This document shows, in pieces, positions 32,996-40,570 of a stretch of 64,000 nt of DNA (position 1 is its first letter; each line of letters begins with the position of its first letter). Under the pieces are notes generated by a model, which was given only the letters and a program-made list of their open reading frames with translations, had not been told where the DNA came from and ran no database searches. A program made the translations under genes and the position numbers. This DNA is from Gemmatimonadota bacterium. Lineage in GTDB: Bacteria; Gemmatimonadota; Gemmatimonadetes; Gemmatimonadales; Gemmatimonadaceae. The DNA is taken from positions 1 through 64,000 of the forward strand of contig JACPPC010000013.1 of assembly GCA_016191225.1 (NCBI GenBank), written 5' to 3'.

Positions 32996-34480
32996 GTGCG
33001 TGTGCGGGCGCTCGTCGCGGCTGCGCGATCGTTCGCCGCCGCACTCGCCGCCGCACTCGCCGGCGGCATCGCGCTCGCGCCCACGGCCGGCGCGCAGGCC
33101 GCGAACGCGTGGCAGTACCCCGTCGGCACGATCGGCATCAACCAGCAGGTGCAGTCCACCCTCGCCGGCGTCGCCCTCACCATGCGCGGCACCCCGGCGC
33201 ACTTCTGGTGGTTCTCCTGCACCGGGGGCCAGACGATCCAGCTGGACGTGGTCGCCCGCTGGGACGCGTATGCGCTGATCACCGATCCCGCCGGCAAGGT
33301 CGTTGCACAGGACGACGACTCCGGCGGCGACCGCAACGCGCGCGTGACCTACACCTGCCCGGTGCCCGGCACCTACCGGCTCGGCGTCACCACGCGCAAC
33401 GCGAGTGGCGAGGTTGGGGAGTACCGGCTCAGCGTGCGCGGCACGGCCGCCGCCGGCGTGGCGGTCACCCCGATGGGGGTTCCCGAGCCGATCGCGGGGC
33501 TCGGGCCCGAGCTGCCGGGGGGCGGCGCACCCGGCTCGCCGTTCAACCCGCGCAACTCGCGTCCCCGCGGCCTGCTCCGCCAGGCTGTGTCGAGCACCGG
33601 CGAACTCGGCGACGGCTCGTACCGCTACAACGGCCGTCCCCTCGACGCCTGGCAGTACGGGTGCGAGCCGCACCGCGAGGTGACGGTGAACGCCACGTCG
33701 GCGTGGGACAACGTGCTGGTGGCCTTCGACGCGGCCGGCCGCGAGGTCGCGCGCGACGACAATTCGGGAGCGGGGCGGAACGCGCGGCTCGTCTTCCAGT
33801 GCGAGGAGCGGGTGCTCGTCACCTTCGGCGTCACCGCGGCGGGCGACTCGGCGGGCACCTACTCGGTGGCCGCGCAGGCCCGCAGCTACATCCCGCCGCT
33901 GGCGGCGATTCCGGTGCCGCGCGCGGCGGCGGTGGCCGGCGGCTGGTGTCCCAACGCCGGCGTGCCCATCTGCACCGATGCGGTGTCGGGGCTCCGCTGG
34001 TCGCGCGCCGAGAACGGGGTCATTCCCGCCTCGCCGTTCCCGGTCGGCACCTGGCCCCGCAACGGAGTCATGCAATCGATGTCCGCCTGCCGCGGCTACT
34101 TCCAGCTTCCCGGCGCGCAGCCGGGCGCCTGGCAAGTGCTGCCGGGCAAGATCAGCCAGGGACTCCCCGGCTGTTACGTGGGGGTGAACAGCGCCGAAGT
34201 GCTGGTCGCGTCGTACGAGGTGCTGGTGCACCCCACGCCGGCGCCCGTGTCCGACCCACTCAACGCCGCAAAGCTGGTGGTGGCGCGCGGCGGCATGCTC
34301 CCGCCGCGGGCGATCGTGGCCGGGAACGGGGAGAGCGCGCAATTCGTGTGCGTGGCGGCGATGGCCGGCGACGGCGCACACCCGGGGCGGATCGCCGCCG
34401 ACGGTCGCGGCTGCGTGGTGGCGTGGGCGGGGAAGGAAGTCGTGGTGACGGCCGAGTACCAGGTGCTGGCGCGGCCGTAG
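32996..34480 (+). CDS. secreted protein with PPC-like beta domains and DUF3421 (DM9) repeats
   Basis: From GTG 32996 the 494-aa product has a signal peptide (ending ...GAQA near residue 32). Two pre-peptidase-C-like beta sandwiches follow: HFWWFSCTGGQTIQLDVVARWDAYALITDPAGKVVAQDDDSGGDRNARVTYTCPVPGTYRLGVTT, and again DAWQYGCEPHREVTVNATSAWDNVLVAFDAAGREVARDDNSGAGRNARL. The C-terminal 150 residues match DM9/DUF3421 repeats (PGKISQGLPGCYVGVNSAEVLVASYEVLV, then GRIAADGRGCVVAWAGKEVVVTAEYQVL), known mainly from insects and molluscs as mannose-binding lectin-type modules. A surface or binding role is inferred. It starts 2 bases after kamA. Confidence 0.72.
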   Translation: MRVRALVAAARSFAAALAAALAGGIALAPTAGAQAANAWQYPVGTIGINQQVQSTLAGVALTMRGTPAHFWWFSCTGGQTIQLDVVARWDAYALITDPAGKVVAQDDDSGGDRNARVTYTCPVPGTYRLGVTTRNASGEVGEYRLSVRGTAAAGVAVTPMGVPEPIAGLGPELPGGGAPGSPFNPRNSRPRGLLRQAVSSTGELGDGSYRYNGRPLDAWQYGCEPHREVTVNATSAWDNVLVAFDAAGREVARDDNSGAGRNARLVFQCEERVLVTFGVTAAGDSAGTYSVAAQARSYIPPLAAIPVPRAAAVAGGWCPNAGVPICTDAVSGLRWSRAENGVIPASPFPVGTWPRNGVMQSMSACRGYFQLPGAQPGAWQVLPGKISQGLPGCYVGVNSAEVLVASYEVLVHPTPAPVSDPLNAAKLVVARGGMLPPRAIVAGNGESAQFVCVAAMAGDGAHPGRIAADGRGCVVAWAGKEVVVTAEYQVLARP

Positions 34481-34505
34481 CGGCGCGCGGGGTCGTCGGG
34501 GACCG

Positions 34506-34534
34506 AGGCAGGCCCTCGCTGTGCTCAGGACGAC
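34506..34534 (-). repeat. dispersed repeat unit, inverted, diverged
   Basis: Read on the minus strand this shows GTCGTCCTGAGC-A-CAGCGAGG followed by CCTGCCT, the same unit as at 3402 with a few substitutions. It lies in the 226-bp gap between the convergent DM9 protein and histidine-kinase genes. Confidence 0.7.
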
Positions 34535-34550
34535 AAGCGGGGGAAATAGC

Positions 34551-34589
34551 GTACGGGGGCACGGCGATGGATTGCCATGGCCCCCGTAC
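34551..34589. terminator. bidirectional hairpin between convergent operons
   Basis: GTACGGGGGC (34551-34560) pairs with GCCCCCGTAC (34580-34589), with an inner ATGG/CCAT pair. It sits between the DM9 protein gene and the histidine-kinase gene and can serve both. Confidence 0.65.
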
Positions 34590-34706
34590 GTCCCCACCCC
34601 TGGGGATTCCTGCCTGGCACATGATACCCGTGCCAGCCGGTGCGGGTTCCCGAACCACCCGGTGCGCGCACCGATCTGACCGGAATACGCGCGAGACCGA
34701 AAAACG

Positions 34707-37229
34707 TTAGGCCCCGGGTTCGGCCTGCCCCGCCGGCTTGCCCAGCTGGTCGATGACGGTCGCCACCAGGTCCACGCGGCGGAAGGGCTTCTGCACGAAC
34801 CCGGCCGCGCCGAGGTGACCGAGGTGCTCGTCGGCCTCCTGCAGCGAGTAGCCGCTCATCAGCACGACCGGCCCCGTCCAGCCGCGGGCGCGGAGGGCCG
34901 CCAGGGTCTCGGCCCCGCTCATCACGGGCATGGTCACGTCGAGGAGCACGAGGTCCACCTGGTCCCCCTCGGCGTCGAAGGTCGCCAGCGCCGCCTGTCC
35001 GTCCACCGCGCGGAGCACCTGCAGTCCCGCCCGCTCGAGGATCTGGTGGGCGACCTCGCGCACCGTCTCGTCGTCGTCCACCACGAGCACCGTGCCCGTT
35101 GAGGTGGGGGATGCCGCCGACGGGGAGGCCGATCGCGGCGTGAGGTATTCGTCCTCGCGCGACTTGGCCGATGCGGGGAAGAGGAGGGTGAAGGTGGTGC
35201 CGCGGCCGCGCACGCTGTCGACGCCGATCGCGCCGCCGTGGGCCCGCATGATGCCGAGCACGGCGGCGAGGCCGAGTCCGCGCCCGGTGAACTTCGTCGA
35301 GAAGAACGGTTCGAACACCCGGGCCTGCGTGGCGGGGTCCATTCCGGCGCCGGTGTCACGCACTTCGAGGCGAACGTACGGGCCGTCGGGGAGCTCGGCG
35401 CCGAGCAGCAGGGTGCGGAGGAGCTTGCGCTCGGCTCGCTCGGCGCGTGTGACCACGGAAATCGACCCGCTCCCCTGCCCCAGCGCGTCGCTCGCGTTCA
35501 TGATCAGGTTCATCGCGACCTGGCGCAGCTGCGTGGGGTCGGCGTCCACCAGCGGGAGATCCTCGGCGAAGTCGAAGTGGAGCGACGCCTTCTTGGAAAT
35601 CGCGGCGCCGAGGAGGTCGGCCACGTCGGTGATGATCCGGTTGAGGCTCAGCGGCTCGACGACGAAGCGCCCCTTGCCGGCGTACGCGAGCATCTGCCGG
35701 GTAAGCTCGGCGGCGCGGGTGGCGGCGCGCTCGATGCCCTGGACGAGCTCGCGGGCGGGGCTGGTGGCGGGGAGGTCGGCGAGGGCGAGGTCGGCGTTGC
35801 CGAGCATGCCGACGAGGAGGTTGTTGAAGTCGTGGGCGATCCCGCCCGCGAGGACGCCGAGTGACTCGAGCTTCTGGGCCTGGGCCATGTTGCGCTCGAG
35901 GTCGCGGCGGGCCTCGGTGGCCGCCTTGCGCTCGGTGATGTCCATGAGGACGCCGAGGGCGCGGATCGGGCGGCCGCCGGGGCCCATGCTGACGCGTGCC
36001 TGCAGCGAGAGCCAGCGCCAGCTGCGGTCGGTGTCGTTCCAGCGCACGCGCACTTCGCGCTGCACGTCGCCGCCGCGCTCGCCGAGGCGGGTGCGCTCGC
36101 GCACGAGGGAGGCGCGGTCCTCGGGGTGCACGCGGTCGAGGAAGCGCTCGGCGACCCTGGCGCCCTGGGCCGGGCTGTCGAGCCCGAGCAGGGGCTCGAA
36201 GCTCTCGCTGAAGGCGAGCTCGTCGGTCTCGAGGTTCCAGTACCAGGTGCCGGCCTGCACCGAGCGCAGCGCCTGCTCCATGCGGGCCTCGCGCTCGGCG
36301 ATCACGGCCTCGGAGCGGGCCCGCGCCGCGACCTGGAGGGCGAGCTCGGCGTTGGCCTTTTCGAGGGCCACGGTGCGCTCGCGCACGCGCTCCTCGAGGG
36401 CCTCGTTGGTGCGGCGGAGCTCGTCCTCGAGCTGCTTGCGCTGGAAGAAGGTCGGGATCAGCGCCCGCTGGTCGCCGGAGTGGCGGTGCCGGCGCTCGCC
36501 GCCGTGCTCGCGAAGCAGGACCTCGTCGAGCCGCCGCTCGATGTGCGCCGGCGGCGCCATCACGAACCGGCAGTGCTCGTCGCCGCGCGCGGTGCAGGCG
36601 ATCTCCACGGCAACGAGGGGGATCCCGAACGATTCCGAGCACCACCCCGACGAGTAGCCGGCGCTCATCACGCACACCGGGAAGTCGGAGCGGCGATCGT
36701 GCCGCTTCCAGGCATCCGACTCGAACGAGAAGGGATGGTCGTAGAGGAGGAAGCAGTTCTCGTCGGGAGATGGCCTGGACTCACCGCTGATGTCGACGAA
36801 CGCCCAGCCACTGTACGAGAAGTGCACCGGGCCGGCCGAGAGCCTGGCGATCGGGTCGGAGAGCCCCATGCGTTCGTGAAAGGCCCGCGCGTCGGCCTTG
36901 CCGATGGCGTTGGCCACGTCGTAGAGCAGGTTGCCGGCGAGCGAACGGGAGATCTCGGTCCCCTTGTCCTCGTACAGCGAGGTGACGAGGTCGAAGAACT
37001 CGACCGACATCGAGGCCGCGCGCACGAGGATGTAGCGCTCGCCGGCGATGGAAAGGGTGCCATGCGCGGGATCCTCGACGCGGTCGGCGAAGTAGCGGGC
37101 GACGAACTGCTCCGCGGACCGGAAGAGCGGCGCGAACGGCGCCGGTACCTTGACGGTGGCCGGCGCCTCCCCGGGAACGGCTGGCACCGCGACGGGGGGC
37201 GCGAGCACCCCCCCAGGCGGCCGCTTCAC
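34707..37229 (-). CDS. hybrid histidine kinase with V4R (XylR/DmpR-type) aromatic-sensor domain
   Basis: From GTG 37229 (overlapping the EF-G-like stop as GTGA) the protein is 840 aa and lacks membrane helices. Domains: XylR_N/V4R sensor (about 35-230), coiled coil (about 265-315), PAS_3 (about 315-435, RVHPEDR, ITERK), HisKA with H466 (GGIAHDFNNLL), HATPase (DTGAGMDP, RGLGLAAVLGI; about 560-690), receiver (712-835) with phospho-acceptor D764. In the V4R part, C186, E209, C212 and C220 have exactly the spacing (+23, +3, +8) of the zinc ligands C155, E178, C181 and C189 of the phenol sensor MopR. It may sense a phenolic compound. Confidence 0.88.
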   Translation of the reverse strand: MKRPPGGVLAPPVAVPAVPGEAPATVKVPAPFAPLFRSAEQFVARYFADRVEDPAHGTLSIAGERYILVRAASMSVEFFDLVTSLYEDKGTEISRSLAGNLLYDVANAIGKADARAFHERMGLSDPIARLSAGPVHFSYSGWAFVDISGESRPSPDENCFLLYDHPFSFESDAWKRHDRRSDFPVCVMSAGYSSGWCSESFGIPLVAVEIACTARGDEHCRFVMAPPAHIERRLDEVLLREHGGERRHRHSGDQRALIPTFFQRKQLEDELRRTNEALEERVRERTVALEKANAELALQVAARARSEAVIAEREARMEQALRSVQAGTWYWNLETDELAFSESFEPLLGLDSPAQGARVAERFLDRVHPEDRASLVRERTRLGERGGDVQREVRVRWNDTDRSWRWLSLQARVSMGPGGRPIRALGVLMDITERKAATEARRDLERNMAQAQKLESLGVLAGGIAHDFNNLLVGMLGNADLALADLPATSPARELVQGIERAATRAAELTRQMLAYAGKGRFVVEPLSLNRIITDVADLLGAAISKKASLHFDFAEDLPLVDADPTQLRQVAMNLIMNASDALGQGSGSISVVTRAERAERKLLRTLLLGAELPDGPYVRLEVRDTGAGMDPATQARVFEPFFSTKFTGRGLGLAAVLGIMRAHGGAIGVDSVRGRGTTFTLLFPASAKSREDEYLTPRSASPSAASPTSTGTVLVVDDDETVREVAHQILERAGLQVLRAVDGQAALATFDAEGDQVDLVLLDVTMPVMSGAETLAALRARGWTGPVVLMSGYSLQEADEHLGHLGAAGFVQKPFRRVDLVATVIDQLGKPAGQAEPGA

Positions 37230-39331
37230 GCCTCGATCTCTTCCTCGACGCGATGCGAAGTCGCGATCAGCTTCTGCGCGGCCTCGCTCGGCATCATCTC
37301 GTACCCCTCGAAGCGGCGCCGGACCGTCCCGCGTCCGTGCGTGATCGACTGCAGCTGCGTGGCGTAGAGGTGGAGCTCGGCCTGCGGCACCGTGGCCCGC
37401 ACCACCGTTCCGGTCCCATCGGGCGCGGTGTCGGTGCCGAGGATCCCGCCGCGCCGCCCCGACAGGTCGCCGAGCACGTCGCCGAGGTACTGGTCGGGTG
37501 TGGTGACCTCCACGACATCCACCGGCTCGAGCAGCACGGGGCGGCACTTCGGGGCCACGTTCTTGAAGGCGAGGATGCCGGCCATCTTGAACGACATCTC
37601 GTTCGAGTCCACCGAGTGCGACGAGCCGTCGTAGCACTCGGCGATGAAGTCCACCATCGGGTACCCGGCGAGGACGCCGCGCACCGACGCTTCCTGGATG
37701 CCCTTGTCGACGGCGGGGATGAACTTGCCGGGGATCACGCCCCCCACGATCTCGTCCACAAACTGGTAGCCGGCCCCGCGCGGCCCCGGCTTCAGGCGCA
37801 CCCAGCAGTCGCCGAACTGCCCGCGCCCCCCCGACTGCTTCTTGTGGCGCCCCTGCCCCTCGGCGGTCGCGGTGAGGGTCTCGCGGTAGGCGATGCGCGG
37901 CCGCGTGAGCTCCGCCATCACGCCGAACTTGCGCTTGAGCCGGGTCAGCGCGACGTCGAGGTGCCGCTCGCCCATGCCGGCCACGATCGTCTCGTGCGTC
38001 TCCGCCTCGTAGTGCATCTGGAAGGTCGGGTCCTCGTCGTGCAGGCGGTGGAGCCCGGACTGCAGCTTGTCCTCGTCGGTGCGCGTGGCGGCATGCACGG
38101 CGAACCAGACGAGCGGCTCCGGCACCTCAACCTGGGGGAGGCGCACCGGGTGCTCGCGGGTGCTGAGGGTGTCGTTGGTGTGGGTGTTCTTGAGCTTGGC
38201 GACGCAGGCGATGTCGCCCGGGCGCACGCGCGGCACCTCGATCCGCTCCTTGCCCTGCGCGATGGAGAGGTGGCCCAGCTTCTCGGGCTGGTCGCGCGTG
38301 GCATTGAACACTTCCTGCCCGTTGGAGACGGTGCCCGAGAAGACGCGGAAGTAGCTCACGTCGCCCACATGCGGCTCAGCCACCGTCTTGAACACGAGGG
38401 CGGCGAGGGGGGCGTCGTCGGCGGCGTGAATCTCGACCGTCTTGTTGCCCTCGGCGCCCTTGAACGCGTGCAGCTCCTCCATCTCGTAGGCGCTCGGCAT
38501 CAGCTCCACGACCTTGGTGAGGAGCTCGCGCGTGCCGTACGTGAGCTCGGCGGCGCAGCAGAAGAGGGGGTAGACCTCGCCCCGCTTCATCTCCTCCTTC
38601 ATCGCCGCCATCGCCTCGTCGCGCGAGAGCTCCTTGCCCTCGAGGTAGCGCTCGAGCAACGAGTCGTCGCCGGCCGCGATCGTCTCGATCAGCTCCCCGT
38701 AGTAGCGGTCGAACATCTCCTTCGAGTTCGCCGGCACCGCGCCCTCGGTGTACTCCCCCGCCTTCGTGCCGGGCACGAAGGTCCGCGCCGTCCGCTCGAA
38801 CAGGTTGAGAATGCCGTGAAAGCCGGGGCCGTTGCCGAGCGGTACCTCGACGGGGATCACGCGGGTCGTGAGGCGCGACTTGATCTGCTCGTAGGTGCGC
38901 TCGAACGAGGCGTTCTCCTTGTCGAGCATGGTCACCACGAACAACACGGGGTCGCGGCGCGCGACCGCGGCGCGGAACATCTTCTCGGCCCCCACCTCGA
39001 CGCCCGCGGTCGCGCTCACGCACAGCAGCGCCCCGTCGGCCGCCGACAACCCGGCGATCGCATCCCCCTGGAAGTCGAGGAAGCCCGGGGTGTCGATCAG
39101 GTTGACCTTCGTGTCCATCCACTCGGCGTACGCACAACCGAGGTTGATCGAGTACTGGTGCGCGACCTCCTCGGGCGTCGTGTCGGTCAGCGCCGTGCCG
39201 TCCTTCACCGATCCATGCCGCTTGCTGGCTCCGGACACGAACGCGAGGGCGTCGACGAGGCTCGTCTTGCCGCTCGCGCCGTGCCCCACTACCGCCACAT
39301 TGCGGATCTCCTTCGGCCCGTACTCGCGCAT
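37226..39331 (-). CDS. elongation factor G-like GTPase (EF-G paralogue)
   Basis: The 701-aa protein has EF-G architecture: G domain with P-loop VVGHGASGKTS (16-24), DTPGFLDF, and TMLDKEN in place of NKxD; then domain II (VFKTVAEPHVGDVSYFRVFSGTV), domain III/IV (KKQSGGRGQFGDCWVRLKP) and domain V ending VRRRFEGYEMMPS. The deviating G4 motif and start MREYGPKEIRNVAVVGH place it among the EF-G-like paralogues, not canonical FusA. Role unknown, possibly in ribosome recycling or stress translation. It is in an operon with a small protein upstream and the sensor kinase downstream. Confidence 0.88.
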   Translation of the reverse strand: MREYGPKEIRNVAVVGHGASGKTSLVDALAFVSGASKRHGSVKDGTALTDTTPEEVAHQYSINLGCAYAEWMDTKVNLIDTPGFLDFQGDAIAGLSAADGALLCVSATAGVEVGAEKMFRAAVARRDPVLFVVTMLDKENASFERTYEQIKSRLTTRVIPVEVPLGNGPGFHGILNLFERTARTFVPGTKAGEYTEGAVPANSKEMFDRYYGELIETIAAGDDSLLERYLEGKELSRDEAMAAMKEEMKRGEVYPLFCCAAELTYGTRELLTKVVELMPSAYEMEELHAFKGAEGNKTVEIHAADDAPLAALVFKTVAEPHVGDVSYFRVFSGTVSNGQEVFNATRDQPEKLGHLSIAQGKERIEVPRVRPGDIACVAKLKNTHTNDTLSTREHPVRLPQVEVPEPLVWFAVHAATRTDEDKLQSGLHRLHDEDPTFQMHYEAETHETIVAGMGERHLDVALTRLKRKFGVMAELTRPRIAYRETLTATAEGQGRHKKQSGGRGQFGDCWVRLKPGPRGAGYQFVDEIVGGVIPGKFIPAVDKGIQEASVRGVLAGYPMVDFIAECYDGSSHSVDSNEMSFKMAGILAFKNVAPKCRPVLLEPVDVVEVTTPDQYLGDVLGDLSGRRGGILGTDTAPDGTGTVVRATVPQAELHLYATQLQSITHGRGTVRRRFEGYEMMPSEAAQKLIATSHRVEEEIEA

Positions 39332-39350
39332 GGCTCCCCCGTGGTGATGG

Positions 39351-39617
39351 TCAACTCAGCCGCCCGACCGGCGGCGCATGGCGGAGCCAGTCGCGCAGCA
39401 CCTCGTCGGGGACGTCGCGAAAGACGATGTCCGGCCCGGTCGGGATGCTCGTGATGCGGCCGGAGCGCCGGGCGTCGGAGATACAGGTGAAGATCACCAA
39501 CTCCTCGCCTCCCTCGACGACGTGGATCGCGCTCCACAGGAGGCCCAGGTCGTCGCTCACGACACGCTCGCCCCCCGAAGGGCGACTGCGTGGGGAGACG
39601 GTTGAGGGTCGTGGCAT
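39351..39617 (-). CDS. small soluble protein, unknown function
   Basis: An 88-aa protein ends 19 bp before the EF-G-like start. The core LGLLWSAIHVVEGGEELVIFTCISDARRSGRITSIP and VFRDVPDEVLRDWLRHAPP looks like a compact alpha/beta domain. ATG 39617 is used; GTG at about 39557 (VSDDLG) is also plausible because the first 20 residues are low complexity. Confidence 0.6.
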   Translation of the reverse strand: MPRPSTVSPRSRPSGGERVVSDDLGLLWSAIHVVEGGEELVIFTCISDARRSGRITSIPTGPDIVFRDVPDEVLRDWLRHAPPVGRLS

Positions 39618-39659
39618 GTGGGATCCGCCCCGGTAGCGTGCAGAGGGGCGGCAGCGGCG

Positions 39660-40097
39660 TCAAGGGGAGAACAGCCGACTCCCGGCGAGGAGCCCCGCCG
39701 CCCCGGCCACCACGCTGGCCAGCGCCTCGACCGGCCGGAGGTCCACGGGCAGCGGCCGAACGAGGCCCGGCAGCACCGGCGAGAGGACGACCGCCGCCGC
39801 CACCAGCCCGACCGCGCAAAGCAGTTGCACCGGAAACGCCCGGCGCGCCGCGAGCGCACCCCAGAGTGCGCCGATACCGACGAAGGCGGCCAGGTGGCGC
39901 ACCGCGCCCAGCGTGATGAACAGCCAGGGCGACCACGCGCGGTCGCCGAGCCAGAGGTGGCCACCGGCGGCGAGGTCGAACCATGGGTCCCCGGCATTCC
40001 ACGAGAGGCCGACGAGGATGCCGGCCGTGGCACTCGCCGCCATCACGCCCGCCCGGATCCCCGGCCGAAGCCCCGCCCGTCCCGATGTCGTGGTCAC
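39660..40097 (-). CDS. predicted inner-membrane protein
   Basis: From GTG 40097 the product is about 145 aa with four likely helices (MAASATAGILVGL, FITLGAVRHLAAFVGIGALWG, VQLLCAVGLVAAAVVLSPVL, ALASVVAGAAGLLAG). Start is uncertain; the ATG of MAASATAG is an alternative. No family recognised. First gene of the EF-G-like/kinase operon. Confidence 0.5.
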   Translation of the reverse strand: MTTTSGRAGLRPGIRAGVMAASATAGILVGLSWNAGDPWFDLAAGGHLWLGDRAWSPWLFITLGAVRHLAAFVGIGALWGALAARRAFPVQLLCAVGLVAAAVVLSPVLPGLVRPLPVDLRPVEALASVVAGAAGLLAGSRLFSP

Positions 40098-40185
40098 CAA
40101 TGAATGAACACCAGCGGGACATGGGTCGAGCAAGCCCCTCCGGTGGAACGAGCCAGGAGGGAGGCGTGAGGGGAAGGGAGCCAGG

Positions 40186-40219
40186 ACCAACCACGAAGGC
40201 ACCGAGGCGCACGGAAGTG
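40186..40219 (+). repeat. left cassette-type repeat without a gene
   Basis: AACCACGAAGGCACCGAGG then CGCACGGAAG matches the pattern of the GxxExxY cassette ends (CCAC-GAGACACCGAGG-CACGGAGG) with several substitutions. Its partner in opposite orientation is at 40361-40399. Confidence 0.55.
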
Positions 40220-40360
40220 CGCGGCCGAAGCGACGACCAGGTACCCGGGGTCGTGAAGGACTCGACTCGCCGTCCACGACCATGCCGGCGCTTCCGCCGT
40301 GAGGGCCGTGGTTCCCCCACAGTCAGCTTGTTGTCAGTTGCCACGGCCGTCACCCCGCCT

Positions 40361-40399
40361 CCTCCGTGAGCCTCCGTGAATCCCCGTGTCACCGTGGTT
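40361..40399 (-). repeat. right cassette-type repeat without a gene
   Basis: Read on the minus strand it gives CAACCACGGTGACACGG, then CACGGAGGCTCACGGAGG, the same family as the GxxExxY cassette ends. Only about 140 bases without a reading frame separate it from the left copy. Confidence 0.55.
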
Positions 40400-40570
40400 G
40401 CGCCTTCCCCGCTTTCGGCGCGATCCCCTCCCCTCCTTGAGACGATTAACGCGGCCCGCTCCCTCGCGTCTGCCACCCGGGTGGCGCATGTTCACCGGTA
40501 CGGCACCGGTGGCAACGGGTCGCGCCTCCCGGTCCAGCGTTCGCCGCACCGCCTCGCCCGCTTCCACCCC

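Larger units (their letters stand above)
40098..40570. other. gene-free stretch with cassette-type inverted repeats
   Basis: No supportable gene in these 473 bases. They contain an inverted pair of the repeat that bounds the GxxExxY cassette (40186-40219 and 40361-40399), plus the promoter region of the DUF1800 gene, where TTGAGACGATTAAC near 40437 is the most AT-rich part. Confidence 0.5.

Noticed and set aside
37230..37637. 136-codon N-terminal extension of the hybrid kinase
   Set aside because: It runs antisense-like through the EF-G-like gene in another frame and is arginine-rich. GTG 37229 in a GTGA overlap is the natural start.
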